Origin: Bacteroidales bacterium
GTDB lineage: Bacteria; Bacteroidota; Bacteroidia; Bacteroidales; UBA932
Length of the DNA stretch: 35,917 nt
Reading direction: 5' to 3'
Assembly: GCA_017469745.1 (NCBI GenBank)
Contig: JAFUFS010000015.1
Span: forward strand, 1 to 35,917
In this document: piece by piece, positions 15,443 to 24,691 of the stretch
How positions within the stretch are numbered: the stretch's first letter is position 1
Layout of the letters: each line of letters begins with the position of its first letter
Notes under the pieces: model-generated
Told to the model about the DNA's origin: nothing
Seen by the model: only the letters and a program-made list of their open reading frames with translations
The model's database searches: none
Program-made: the position numbers and the translations under genes

Positions 15443-16677
15443 TTAGTCTTTTTCTTTTTTACTGGTTTGCGGACAGGCTCCTGTCCGTTTGTCGCGACGG
15501 CATCGTCAATCCTGAGGATGAAGTCGCTGAGAGCATTCATATAGTTGATGAACGCCTCGTAAGGGGTGTTGTAGGGGTTGAAATAACGGTGTACCTCTCC
15601 ATCGGAGAAGAACTTGGTGCTCATGTAGTAGAGATGGTCGCTCTCCTGCAGGTGGCCGAACTCTTCCCAGAGGACCGGGTCGTTCAGAAGGGCGAGCTTC
15701 TCGGACTGGTCGTACAGCTTGTTGAACGCATCCTGCTGGAGTTCGTTGCCGAGCCATGCGGTCACGTCCCTTTCTTCATCAGCCCAGGAGATCGGGTCGG
15801 GAACGTCGATCTCAGCGATGGCCTTGTGCTTGCGGGTAGCAGCTGAAGGAGTGGTGAACTCGAACGAGCCGTCGCCCAGTACCACGTCAGGAAGGTAACG
15901 CATGAAATCGAATATTCCTGAAGTCTCCCTCTGATGCTCTCCGAAGGTCTCGTAGTCCATGAAGAGGTTGATAATCACGCCGTCGGCGGCCTTGAGCCAG
16001 GAAAGGAACTTCTCACCGGTGAGAGGCCAGTTCTCCCATCCCTTGTCGGAGAACCTGAAAGCTATGTCGTCGCTCAATGAATAGTTCCTGAGCAAAAGCT
16101 TGAGGCGGTTCTCAAGGGGATCGGTGTAGACATAGTCAGGGCTCTTCCAACCGAGGATGTGCTTGGCGCCCTCTGTCAGCATGGTCTTGAAACCGAGGGA
16201 ATAGACCATCCTTCCGATGGAGTCGGAGTAGATCATCTCAGTGTTGCGGAAGGCCTTCGGAGTCACTCCAAAATGGTCCTCGATGGTCTTGACATGCTTT
16301 TCAACCTGGTGCTTGAATTCGCCTTCGCTGGCGAGCGAGGCGAGGGAGTGGTAATATGTCTCCGCAAGGAACTCCACATTGCCGGTGGCAGCGAGCTCCC
16401 TGAAGGAGTCAATCACCTCAGGCTCATACCTGTCGAACTGCTCGAGGGCGGAACCTGTTATTGAGAAGGTCACCTTGAAGGCGCTTCCATGTTTCTTGAT
16501 AAGGTCCAGGAGGATCCTGTTCATGGGAAGATAGCACCTCTGCGCTACCCTGTGGAGGATGGTCCTGTTGGTGAAGTCATCGTAGTAGTGGGAATCCTTG
16601 CCGATATCGAAGAACCGGTACAGTCTCAGCCTGGTTGGCTGATGGACTTGGAAATACAGACAGATGCTCTTTTTCAT
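15439..16677 (-). CDS. GH57 family alpha-glucan hydrolase or transferase (alpha-amylase-like)
   Basis: This 412-residue GH57 protein shows the conserved blocks: F-Q-V-H-Q-P near the N-terminus, A-F-R-N-T-E-M with the presumed nucleophile E147, and M-D-Y-E-T-F-G-E-H with the presumed acid/base D241. No signal peptide is seen, so it acts on intracellular glucan. GH57 contains amylases, 4-alpha-glucanotransferases and branching enzymes, and the exact activity cannot be read from sequence alone. Genomes of related bacteria often carry this gene next to a GT4 and a debranching enzyme, as here. It starts 6 bases after the GT4 stop and overlaps the synthase-phosphorylase gene. A lysine-rich tail (K-K-K-K-T-K) ends the protein. 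Confidence 0.9.
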   Translation of the reverse strand: MKKSICLYFQVHQPTRLRLYRFFDIGKDSHYYDDFTNRTILHRVAQRCYLPMNRILLDLIKKHGSAFKVTFSITGSALEQFDRYEPEVIDSFRELAATGNVEFLAETYYHSLASLASEGEFKHQVEKHVKTIEDHFGVTPKAFRNTEMIYSDSIGRMVYSLGFKTMLTEGAKHILGWKSPDYVYTDPLENRLKLLLRNYSLSDDIAFRFSDKGWENWPLTGEKFLSWLKAADGVIINLFMDYETFGEHQRETSGIFDFMRYLPDVVLGDGSFEFTTPSAATRKHKAIAEIDVPDPISWADEERDVTAWLGNELQQDAFNKLYDQSEKLALLNDPVLWEEFGHLQESDHLYYMSTKFFSDGEVHRYFNPYNTPYEAFINYMNALSDFILRIDDAVATNGQEPVRKPVKKKKTK

Positions 16678-16683
16678 GGCTGG

Positions 16684-17973
16684 TTATTTTATGACGGATT
16701 CATAGACTTTCTTCATCTTTGCCGCAGCGTGGTTCCATTTGAGGCGGTTGACCTCTTCATAACCTTCCTTGGCGGCGAAGTCCGCAAGAGCGGGATAATT
16801 TAGCAGGGCGTAGATGTCGTCCGCCATGGCGTCGACATCCCAGAAATCGACCTTGAAGGCGTACCTGAGGACCTCGGCGGCTCCGCTCTGGTTCGAAATG
16901 ATCGAGGGTACGTTGCTCCTCATGGCCTCCAGGGGCGAGATACCGAAAGGCTCGGAGACCGAAGGCATGATGTACACGTCGGACAGTGCAAACATCTTCT
17001 GGACATCGGTACCGCGAAGGAAACCGGTGAAGTGGAAACGGTCGGAAATGCCCAACCTGGCGGCATGGCGGATGCAACGGTTCATCATGTCGCCGCTGCC
17101 GGCCATGACGAAATGCACATGGTCGGTCCTCTTGAGGACCTTGGCAGCCGCCTCGATGAAATATTCAGGACCCTTCTGGAAGGTGATCCTGCCGAGGAAG
17201 GTGACGACTTTGTCTTTCAGTCCCCTCTCGACCTTGAGGTTTTCCCTTCCGCTGAAGTCCACGGCATTGTGCACTGTCACCACCTTGTCGGGAGAGATCC
17301 CGTACTTGTTGATGACTATGTTGCGGGTCAGGTCGCTGACGGCGATCACCCTGTCGGCAGCCTCCATTCCCCTCTTTTCGATGTCGAAGACACGGGTGTC
17401 TATCATGTCCTCGGTACCTCGGTCGAAGGAGGTCGCATGGACATGGACCACGAGAGGTTTGCCGGTCAGTTCCTTGGCCGCGATTCCGGCCAGGTAAGTC
17501 AGCCAGTCATGGGCGTGGATGAGGTCGAACTCATCCTTGTGCTCCATGGCTATCGTACCGCCTACCATAGCGTAGCGGGCAACCTCCTCCATGAGGTTGG
17601 AACCATATTTTCCGGAGAAACGGAACTTTTCACCTACATGCTTTTCAGTGGACTCTTCACGCAGCCTCTTCTCGGCTTCCACCATCTCGTGGAACTGTTC
17701 CGGATCCACGTAAGGGATCATGTTCGTCCCGACCTTCATGAACTTGACCATATTCACGAAATCGTCGACGGAAGAACTGGTAGAGACCACGGGTACGTCG
17801 CTGGCATTGATGATGGTAGCGACGCTGCCGTCCTCATCGCCAGAAGCCGAAGGCATCACGAATATGGTCTGGACTCCGTTTTCGGCAAGTCCCTTGACGA
17901 TGCCGTAGCAAGCGGTTCCAAGGCCGCCCGCGATGTGGGGAGGAAACTCCCATCCGAACATCAAGACTCTCAT
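16684..17973 (-). CDS. GT4 glycosyltransferase, glycogen/starch-synthase-like
   Basis: This 429-residue GT-B fold enzyme has the starch-synthase-like opening M-F-G-W-E-F-P-P-H-I-A-G-G-L-G-T with the glycine-rich loop at residues 14-18. In the middle is H-A-H-D-W-L-T-Y-L-A-G. The C-terminal donor site has F-L-G-R-I-T-F-Q-K-G-P-E-Y and S-E-P-F-G-I-S-P-L-E-A-M, the E-x7-E motif of GT4. It probably transfers glucose to an alpha-glucan or primes it, but donor and acceptor are inferred from the operon only. It overlaps the debranching-enzyme gene by four bases (ATGA at 17970-17973). The operon therefore holds two synthase-like enzymes of different families. Confidence 0.9.
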   Translation of the reverse strand: MRVLMFGWEFPPHIAGGLGTACYGIVKGLAENGVQTIFVMPSASGDEDGSVATIINASDVPVVSTSSSVDDFVNMVKFMKVGTNMIPYVDPEQFHEMVEAEKRLREESTEKHVGEKFRFSGKYGSNLMEEVARYAMVGGTIAMEHKDEFDLIHAHDWLTYLAGIAAKELTGKPLVVHVHATSFDRGTEDMIDTRVFDIEKRGMEAADRVIAVSDLTRNIVINKYGISPDKVVTVHNAVDFSGRENLKVERGLKDKVVTFLGRITFQKGPEYFIEAAAKVLKRTDHVHFVMAGSGDMMNRCIRHAARLGISDRFHFTGFLRGTDVQKMFALSDVYIMPSVSEPFGISPLEAMRSNVPSIISNQSGAAEVLRYAFKVDFWDVDAMADDIYALLNYPALADFAAKEGYEEVNRLKWNHAAAKMKKVYESVIK

Positions 17974-19916
17974 TTCTGATCCTCCTTGTATTTTGCTATC
18001 ATGTAGTCCACTAGCAGAAGGGCCGATGTGCTGAGGGCCGAAGAAATAGCTCCGTGCGGCTCATGAGGCGGGTCCCCGTCGTAAAGCTCGGAGAATGCTC
18101 CCACGCCGTGCTTGTTCAGGTCCTCGTAGAAACCTTCCACAAGCCATTCGGCCTTCTTGATGAAGGATGCACCCTTCATGCGGAAACTAACCCAGATGTA
18201 AGGTGCCAGGAGGAAAACCCTGGTGCTGCCGTCGTGATAGGCGAGGTCCCTGTCGTGCTGGGTCCCTTCGTAGACTCCCTTGTAGTCGATGCTGCGCGGG
18301 GAGAGTGTGCGGATTCCCCTTCTCGTCACCAGTTCATTGTCAATCACATGGAGGACAGAGCTGGCGACTTCGGGATCGATCGGCATGTCCTCTTCGACAA
18401 GGGCGTAGAGCATGTTCGGGCGGACCTCCATGTGCTGACCGGCGTTGTCGACGTAGTCGGCCAGGTAGCCGGCCCTGGGATTCCAGAACACAGGCTGGAA
18501 GTTCTCCTTGACGAGGTTGCGGATCCCGGTCCATTTTTCGATGAACTCCTTGTCCTTGCCGCCGCCGTACCTCTTCTCCATGTCGAGGGTTATGCTTATC
18601 GAATGGTACCAGAATGAGTTGGTTTCCACCTGGTAGCCGGCCCTTTCGGTAACCGGGCGTCCATTGATGTAGGCGTTCATCCAAGAAAGCGCCCAGCCAT
18701 CCATCTGCGCCCAGAGGAGTCCGTTGGGCTGCATGGCCACCTCCGCCCTTCTTCCGGGAAGGTAGCTTTCCAGGATGCCTTTCAGCGTCGGACCGTACTT
18801 CTTCCATACGGCCTTTCCGTCGCCTCCGAAATCGATGTACTGCTTAAGAGCGCCGGCAAGCCTGAGGGGAGCCTCAACCTGGGTCGTCCTGTGGAAAAGC
18901 CTTTCAGGCTCGTCTGCAATCAGGTTGTCGATGATGGCTTCAAAAGAAGCCTTGTCGTCAGTGGCACAGAGAGTCAGGCCGGGGGCGGCCATGATAGATT
19001 CACGCAGCAGGCCGGTGTACATCCATGAGAAACCGGCCGTGATCTGCTTGCGGCCTCCGCGGTTCTGGATCAGCAGGTACGCACAGCGGACGAGCTGGTC
19101 GTGATAGGAAGTCACAGGCGGGACCTTGGACAGGAGGGTGTCGAAACGGCGCTTCAGTCCGGAAGGATTCACCTCCGAAACGGAGGCGGAGAAGATAATA
19201 GTATCGCCTTCCTTCATCTCGGTCTCGAAATGGCCGGGAACGAAGAGATCCTCCATGCAGTCGAAACCGCGCCTGTACTCGTCGGAATATGTCACTCCCT
19301 TGTACCAGCAGGGTGTCTGTACGAACTTGACATCCTTGGTATTGAACTGCAGGTTCAGGTCAGGGAATCCCTCGTAGAGATTCCAGGCCATTCCTCCCTT
19401 GACTTCCCAGCCTTCAGTCCTGGCGTCGGGATTCTCCCTGGTCAGGGCGTGGATGTCGCGGAATGCCAGGAACGGGGTCAGGAGGAGACGCTCCTTTGCG
19501 GGAGCATTGACCATTTCGTACCGGATAATGACCTGGTCGGAGTCGGGAACAAGCAGGATAGTCTTGGTGAATATCGTGCTTCCGACCCTGTAGGTGATCT
19601 TCGGGACCGGATCGGCCTCGAAATCGATGATGTACTTGTGTCCCCTGGGCTCGTAGATGTCACCATAGCAATGGATGCCGAGGTTGAACTGCTTCCCTCC
19701 CAGGATAAGGCTCTCGTCCATCGAAGAAAGCAACAGATGCTTCTTTCCGCCGAAATTGTCGACAGGCACGGCCAGGAGGCCATGGTAGCGTCTGGTGTTG
19801 CAGGTTACGATGGAAGTGTTGCAATAGGCTCCGGTCTTGTTGGCGCTGATGATCTCCCTCTTGAGAGAATACGAGAGGTTCACCAGCTCGGACTTGTTGA
19901 ATTTCAGAAAAGCCAT
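17970..19916 (-). CDS. Glycogen debranching enzyme (amylo-alpha-1,6-glucosidase type)
   Basis: This 648-residue cytoplasmic enzyme has two domains. The N-terminal domain (about 15-230) has the family-typical A-N-K-T-G-A-Y-C-N-T and C-N-T-R-R-Y-H-G-L-L-A-V (residues about 24-49). The C-terminal (alpha/alpha)6-type domain (about 285-640) includes Q-P-N-G-L-L-W-A-Q-M-D-G-W-A-L-S-W-M and E-T-N-S-F-W-Y-H-S. It matches the archaeal/bacterial GDE family (GH133), which hydrolyses alpha-1,6 branch points, and is unlike the GH13 GlgX. It starts 18 bases after glgB ends and overlaps the GT4 gene, so degradation and synthesis genes share one transcript. Confidence 0.92.
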   Translation of the reverse strand: MAFLKFNKSELVNLSYSLKREIISANKTGAYCNTSIVTCNTRRYHGLLAVPVDNFGGKKHLLLSSMDESLILGGKQFNLGIHCYGDIYEPRGHKYIIDFEADPVPKITYRVGSTIFTKTILLVPDSDQVIIRYEMVNAPAKERLLLTPFLAFRDIHALTRENPDARTEGWEVKGGMAWNLYEGFPDLNLQFNTKDVKFVQTPCWYKGVTYSDEYRRGFDCMEDLFVPGHFETEMKEGDTIIFSASVSEVNPSGLKRRFDTLLSKVPPVTSYHDQLVRCAYLLIQNRGGRKQITAGFSWMYTGLLRESIMAAPGLTLCATDDKASFEAIIDNLIADEPERLFHRTTQVEAPLRLAGALKQYIDFGGDGKAVWKKYGPTLKGILESYLPGRRAEVAMQPNGLLWAQMDGWALSWMNAYINGRPVTERAGYQVETNSFWYHSISITLDMEKRYGGGKDKEFIEKWTGIRNLVKENFQPVFWNPRAGYLADYVDNAGQHMEVRPNMLYALVEEDMPIDPEVASSVLHVIDNELVTRRGIRTLSPRSIDYKGVYEGTQHDRDLAYHDGSTRVFLLAPYIWVSFRMKGASFIKKAEWLVEGFYEDLNKHGVGAFSELYDGDPPHEPHGAISSALSTSALLLVDYMIAKYKEDQK

Positions 19917-19934
19917 ATTATTCGTTCAAATCTA

Positions 19935-21914
19935 TTATTCCCCGATAAGTACCAATGCACACCTGCTCGGAAGGTAGAGACGAAGCTCCCCGTCTACGGT
20001 AAAATGCTCTCCATCGCTTTCCATGCGGGAGAAACCGTCAAAAACAGCGGCATCGGAATCGAGCACTTTTACATACTTTCCGGCAGGGGCCTCGAAGCCA
20101 TAATCGGTGAAAGAGTCTACCGGATTGAAATTCAGTGCAAAGATAAGGTTTTTGCGCCCAAATATCAAGATTTTCTTCTCCTCGTCTGCCCTGAGCAGAA
20201 AGGGATGCGAATCCAGAATGCCGTAACGCTTCACCAGATGGATCATTTCAGCATCGAAAGCCTGAAGGCAGCCGTATCGGAGAAGGCCGTTGTCAGCCAG
20301 GGACCAGAGCCTCCTGGCATGTTCGAAACTCCAACCGTTCCCAGCCCTGGGAAAGTCGATCCATTCCGGGTGGCCGAATTCGTTGCCCATGAAATTGAGA
20401 TAACCGTCTCCGGCAGTGCCGACGGTGGCAAGCCGGATCAGCTTGTGAAGGGCTATTCCCCTGTCCACAAGGAGGTTCTGCGAATCCTTGTTCATCGAGA
20501 AATACATCTCCTTGTCAATCAGGCGGAAGATGATTGTCTTGTCGCCCACCAGAGCCTGGTCGTGGCACTCGGCGTAGCTGATGGTCTTCTCATCGGCGCG
20601 CTTGTTGGTGAGCTCGTACCAGATTTCCCCGGGGCTCCATTGTTCGTCCGTCCTTTCCTTGATCCACTTGATCCAGTGGTCGGCTATGCCCATGGCCATC
20701 CTGAAGCCGAAACCGACCCCGCCGGAATCGAAGGGTGCTGCCAGCCCGGCCATTCCGCTCACGTCCTCGGCGATCGTTACCGCATACGGATTGATCTCCT
20801 TGATGAGCATGTTGGCGAGGCCCAGATAGGTGATGGCGTTCTCGTCGACTCCCTGGTCAAAGTACAAGGTATAGTCGCCGAAGTCTTTACCGAGACCATG
20901 GTCCCAGTAAATCATGCTGGTGACTCCGTCGAAACGGAAACCGTCCAGATGGTACTCTTCCATCCAGAACTTGCAGTTGGACAGGAGGAAACGGATCACC
21001 TCGTCCTTTCCGTAGTCAAAGCACCTCGACCCCCAGGCCGGATGATGTCCCTGCGGGCCCTTGTAGAAGTACAGGTCGTCGCGGCCGTCAAGAAGGCTGA
21101 GGCCTTCCACCTCGTTGTCCACGCTGTGCGAATGGACGATGTCCATCACCACCGCTATTCCCATTCCGTGCGCGGTGTCGACCAGTTCCTTGAACTCCTC
21201 CGGGGTCCCGAAACGCGAACTGAGCGCGAAGAAGTTCGAGACCTGATAGCCGAATGAACCGTAGTAGGGATGCTCCTGGAGAGCCATTATCTGGATGGTA
21301 TCGTAACCGAGCTTCTTCACCCTCGGCAGGACGTTCTGGCGGAACTCGCTGAAAGAAGCCACCTTGGGTTCCTCTGAGCTCATGCCGATGTGGCACTCGT
21401 AGATCAACGGATTCTTGCGGCGGAACCGCTTCTCATGCTTCCATGAATATGTTTCAGCGGGATCCCAGACCTGGGCGCAGAAGACCTTGGTTTCCGGATC
21501 CTGGACAAGACGAGTGCAGTAGGCAGGAATCCTCTCCCCTCCACCACCGGGCCACTCGATGAACAGTTTGTAGAGTTCCCCGTGGCTAAGGAAAAATGAT
21601 CCCAGGCGAAGCTCCCAGTTGCCTCCCCCGACAGGCTTGAATTCGTAGGCCCCGGTTCTCTTCCAGTTGTTGAAATCCCCTATCAGGTAGATCCTTGAAG
21701 CATTCGGAGCCCATTCGCGGATGACCCATGATCCGTCGTCCTCCTTGTGGAGGCCGTAGTAGAGATGGTTGTTGACCGCCCCGGCAAGGCTGCCGTCCGC
21801 GGAGCCGACAATCTTGGCCCTGGCATCAAGTATCCTTCTGTGCCTTGCCTCAATCGCCTCCTTGAATGGTTCAAGATAGGGATCCGTCTCGTATATTTTC
21901 TTCAATTTCCTCAT
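19935..21914 (-). CDS. glgB: 1,4-alpha-glucan branching enzyme (GH13)
   Basis: This 659-residue cytoplasmic enzyme introduces alpha-1,6 branches into glycogen. An N-terminal CBM48-like domain (V-I-R-E-W-A-P-N-A-S-R-I-Y-L-I-G-D-F-N-N-W, about 62-82) precedes the (beta/alpha)8 barrel. Catalytic residues can be placed: nucleophile D329 in F-R-F-D-G-V-T-S-M, acid/base E383 in I-A-E-D-V-S-G-M, and D452 in A-E-C-H-D-Q-A. The sequence, with Y-G-S-F-G-Y-Q-V and W-G-S-R-C-F-D-Y-G, resembles the eukaryotic-type branching enzymes found in Bacteroidota more than E. coli GlgB. It is the first gene of the glycogen operon, with a TAATTTTG element about 25 bases upstream, and is divergent from the porin gene. 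Confidence 0.95.
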   Translation of the reverse strand: MRKLKKIYETDPYLEPFKEAIEARHRRILDARAKIVGSADGSLAGAVNNHLYYGLHKEDDGSWVIREWAPNASRIYLIGDFNNWKRTGAYEFKPVGGGNWELRLGSFFLSHGELYKLFIEWPGGGGERIPAYCTRLVQDPETKVFCAQVWDPAETYSWKHEKRFRRKNPLIYECHIGMSSEEPKVASFSEFRQNVLPRVKKLGYDTIQIMALQEHPYYGSFGYQVSNFFALSSRFGTPEEFKELVDTAHGMGIAVVMDIVHSHSVDNEVEGLSLLDGRDDLYFYKGPQGHHPAWGSRCFDYGKDEVIRFLLSNCKFWMEEYHLDGFRFDGVTSMIYWDHGLGKDFGDYTLYFDQGVDENAITYLGLANMLIKEINPYAVTIAEDVSGMAGLAAPFDSGGVGFGFRMAMGIADHWIKWIKERTDEQWSPGEIWYELTNKRADEKTISYAECHDQALVGDKTIIFRLIDKEMYFSMNKDSQNLLVDRGIALHKLIRLATVGTAGDGYLNFMGNEFGHPEWIDFPRAGNGWSFEHARRLWSLADNGLLRYGCLQAFDAEMIHLVKRYGILDSHPFLLRADEEKKILIFGRKNLIFALNFNPVDSFTDYGFEAPAGKYVKVLDSDAAVFDGFSRMESDGEHFTVDGELRLYLPSRCALVLIGE

Positions 21915-21939
21915 AATTATCCAATAATGGATAAATATA

Positions 21940-21947
21940 CAAAATTA
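21940..21947 (-). promoter_or_regulatory. Bacteroidota -7 element for the glycogen operon
   Basis: The minus strand reads TAATTTTG, a perfect TAnnTTTG, 25 bases upstream of the glgB ATG. A TTTG at -33 spacing is not evident. It lies back to back with the porin promoter; the two -7 elements are about 50 bases apart. Confidence 0.55.
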
Positions 21948-21974
21948 TCCCGACATTGACCTCTCGGCTCGGGA

Positions 21975-22006
21975 TTTGTTGGAAAAAGGGAAAAACCGTA
22001 AATTTG
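21975..22006 (+). promoter_or_regulatory. Canonical Bacteroidota promoter for the porin-transglycosylase genes
   Basis: TTTG (21975-21978) and TAAATTTG (21999-22006) are separated by 20 bases, matching the phylum consensus TTTG-N19-21-TAnnTTTG exactly. The start of transcription would fall near 22013, leaving a leader of about 15 nt before the ATG at 22028. Confidence 0.8.
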
Positions 22007-22027
22007 TCGGATTATAGTCCGTTCCGG

Positions 22028-24682
22028 ATGAAAGACGCGTTGAAAAGAATATGGTTCCCCCTGGTCGTGGTGTGCTTGATCTCACTCCACGCCGTCGGCA
22101 TGGGCAACCGTCCGGCCGAGGGCGATCCAGGCATAGGATTCATCAGCGCGGAGAGGCCTCAGCGGCCCGACACCATCCGCTACAAGAATCCCTTCTCCAA
22201 GAAGGGCAGCACAGGCTCCGCCGACACTTCCTTCCTGACTCCGATCGACTCAGTGCCGGTCCTTACCGCAAGGGACACCATATTCCCGCCAGATTCCCTG
22301 AAAGAGACGGATCCTTTCAGGTACAAGTACTATGTCGCCCTGATCGATTCGCTCACCCATGCTTTCGTGAGCGACTCCTTGAAGCAGGCCGGGGACTCCA
22401 TCGACTGGCCGGTTTTGGATTCGCTCTACGACATCGAGGCCGCCGCCAGGAAGAAGGCCGCTTACGACGAATGGTATGCGAGCCTCTCGCCCAACGAAAG
22501 GAAGAAGATAGAGATCGAGAACAAGGAAAGGCTCAAGCGGCAGAAGGCCGACAGGCTTCAGGCAAGAAGGGACAGTATCGCCTTGAAACGGGACAGCGTC
22601 CGGGAGAACACGCCAAGGATCCTCGAAACCTTCGCGTTCACCGACTCGATGCAGTACAAGAGGATCGTACAGTGGACCCATGAGAGGGAATTCCACAAGA
22701 TGGACCTCAAGGGACCGGACACCAGCTACAACTTCCGATTCTACGACTACCCTTTCTACCGCAAGGATGTCAATGCCACTTGGCTGGGAGTAGCCGGATC
22801 CCCCCTTCAGTACTACAACTACTTCAACCGCTCGAGCGAAAACGGAGTCATGTTCTATGACCCTTACGAGTCATGGTCCTATTCGGCAAAGACGCTTCCT
22901 TTCTACAACACGAAGACGGCTTACACTGAGTTGTCCTATTTCGGCACCCTGTTCGCCAACTCGCAGAAGGAATCCGACAACCTCCACATCCTGACCTCCC
23001 AGAACATATTCCCGGAACTGAACTACACCCTGGAGTACTACCGCTTCGGAGGAAACGGAATAATGGAGAATGAGAAGACTGTCAACAAGACCCTGGCAGC
23101 GACAGTCAACTACCTCGGCAAGAAATACATGATGCACGCCGGCTACATCCACAACAAGATCGTCCGGGGTGAGAACGGTGGTACCACCGACATTTCCATG
23201 GTCAGGGACACCACCCTCGATGCAAGGGAGTATCCGGTCCATTTCTCCGGAGCTTCGAGCACCACTACCAAGAAGACCGTTTTCCTGGACCAGCAGTACA
23301 GGATTCCGTTCATGTTCATCAAGACCATGCAGGACAAGAAGGACGACAAGTCTTTCCGTCAGAGGGTCCTGGCATCCGGAGACACCGCCCTGATCGCCAA
23401 GATCGACAGCCTCGCCCAGTGGCACGCCGCCGAAAGGGAGGCTGCGGACTCGACCGGCGACAGCAACGTCACGACGGCCTTCATCGGTCACAGTTCCGAG
23501 TACTCCGTGTTCCGGAGGCTCTACAAGGACAACATATCCAAGTCCGACAAGATCGGAAGGAGTTTCTACGACGACAATTTCTTCTACAACCCGACCACCA
23601 CCAACGATTCGGCCAGGGTCTCCAAGCTTGAGAACCGGGTCTTCCTGAGGCTCCAGCCGTGGTCGGAAGAAGCCATCGTGTCGAAACTCAACGGAGGAAT
23701 AGGCAACAGGATCACATCCTGGTACGACCTTGATCCTACTTTCCTCTCCGGAGCGTCCAACACAGTCTGGAATTCGACCTTCGTCTACGCCGGAGTGGAA
23801 GGCCAGCTGCGAAACTACATCGCCTGGGATGCAACCGGCGACTATGTCTTCCTCGGCAACGAGATGAACGACCTTTCAGTAAAGGCCAACGCAAGGCTCT
23901 CGATGTATCCTTTCAGGAAGGCCAAGACAAGCCCCGTCTCCCTGAAACTGCATTTCGAGACCTCTCTCAAGGAACCCCAGCACTACCACAACCACTACTT
24001 CTCCAACCACTACAAGTGGGACAACGGTTTCGGCAAGGTGTCCACAACCAAGCTACAGGCAAGGATCGACATTCCTAGGTGGGACATAAGCGCCGACGTG
24101 GGCTACGCCCTTCTGGCGAACAACATCTATTTCGACTCTCTCGCAGTAGTCAGGCAGAACCCGGATCCGATGAGCGTCCTGAGCGCCTCGCTGACAAAGA
24201 ACCTGGCCCTGGGGCCTCTGCATCTTGACAACAAGGTCCTTTTCCAGGTGTCTTCCAACCAGGATGTCGTCCCAGTCCCGACTTTTGCAGCCAACGCCAG
24301 GTGGTACCTGCAGTTCGACATCTCCAAGGGTGTGATGCAGATGCAGATCGGTGCCAATGCCTGGTACAACACTAAGTACTATTCACCGGCATGGAATCCC
24401 GCCGTGGGCGTGTTCTACAACCAGAAGGTGGAGAAGTACAACAACGGACCGGTCATCGACGCCTTCGCCAATGTCCAGTGGAAACGAGCCTGCATCTTTG
24501 TCAAAGTCGAGAACGTAGGCCAGGGTTGGCCGATGGACAAGTTCGACTATTTCAGCGCCCATCGCTACATCAGGACACAGAGAGCCTTGAAGTTCGGTGT
24601 CTACTGGCCATTCTACCTCCAGCCGAATCCGAACCACGCGGTCTCCGCGGGGGCAGGTCTCTCCGGTTCCGGTCGCAACTAA
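22028..24682 (+). CDS. Putative porin (Porin_10-like outer-membrane barrel)
   Basis: This 884-residue exported protein has an N-terminal hydrophobic signal (about residues 8-24). A periplasmic segment rich in charged residues follows, with a likely coiled coil (K-K-I-E-I-E-N-K-E-R-L-K-R-Q-K-A, about 155-195). A long region of alternating aromatic and polar residues follows, typical of a large barrel: W-L-G-V-A-G-S-P-L-Q-Y-Y-N-Y-F-N and W-Y-D-L-D-P-T-F. These resemble Bacteroidota proteins annotated as putative porin, whose transported solute is unknown. The ATG at 22028 fits the promoter and the signal peptide; the frame extends upstream across the promoter and is not used. The lytic transglycosylase gene begins 9 bases after its stop. 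Confidence 0.8.
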   Translation: MKDALKRIWFPLVVVCLISLHAVGMGNRPAEGDPGIGFISAERPQRPDTIRYKNPFSKKGSTGSADTSFLTPIDSVPVLTARDTIFPPDSLKETDPFRYKYYVALIDSLTHAFVSDSLKQAGDSIDWPVLDSLYDIEAAARKKAAYDEWYASLSPNERKKIEIENKERLKRQKADRLQARRDSIALKRDSVRENTPRILETFAFTDSMQYKRIVQWTHEREFHKMDLKGPDTSYNFRFYDYPFYRKDVNATWLGVAGSPLQYYNYFNRSSENGVMFYDPYESWSYSAKTLPFYNTKTAYTELSYFGTLFANSQKESDNLHILTSQNIFPELNYTLEYYRFGGNGIMENEKTVNKTLAATVNYLGKKYMMHAGYIHNKIVRGENGGTTDISMVRDTTLDAREYPVHFSGASSTTTKKTVFLDQQYRIPFMFIKTMQDKKDDKSFRQRVLASGDTALIAKIDSLAQWHAAEREAADSTGDSNVTTAFIGHSSEYSVFRRLYKDNISKSDKIGRSFYDDNFFYNPTTTNDSARVSKLENRVFLRLQPWSEEAIVSKLNGGIGNRITSWYDLDPTFLSGASNTVWNSTFVYAGVEGQLRNYIAWDATGDYVFLGNEMNDLSVKANARLSMYPFRKAKTSPVSLKLHFETSLKEPQHYHNHYFSNHYKWDNGFGKVSTTKLQARIDIPRWDISADVGYALLANNIYFDSLAVVRQNPDPMSVLSASLTKNLALGPLHLDNKVLFQVSSNQDVVPVPTFAANARWYLQFDISKGVMQMQIGANAWYNTKYYSPAWNPAVGVFYNQKVEKYNNGPVIDAFANVQWKRACIFVKVENVGQGWPMDKFDYFSAHRYIRTQRALKFGVYWPFYLQPNPNHAVSAGAGLSGSGRN

Positions 24683-24691
24683 AGCTGTGCA

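Noticed and set aside
19101..21257. A 718-codon open frame on the plus strand
   Set aside because: It lies antisense to the debranching enzyme and glgB, both of which have clear catalytic motifs. Its product resembles no family, and it has no promoter or ribosome binding site. It is a by-product of the codon bias of the real genes.
11204..21914. Polysaccharide utilisation locus
   Set aside because: The carbohydrate enzymes lack signal peptides, and there is no SusC/SusD pair or hybrid regulator. The set fits intracellular glycogen metabolism.
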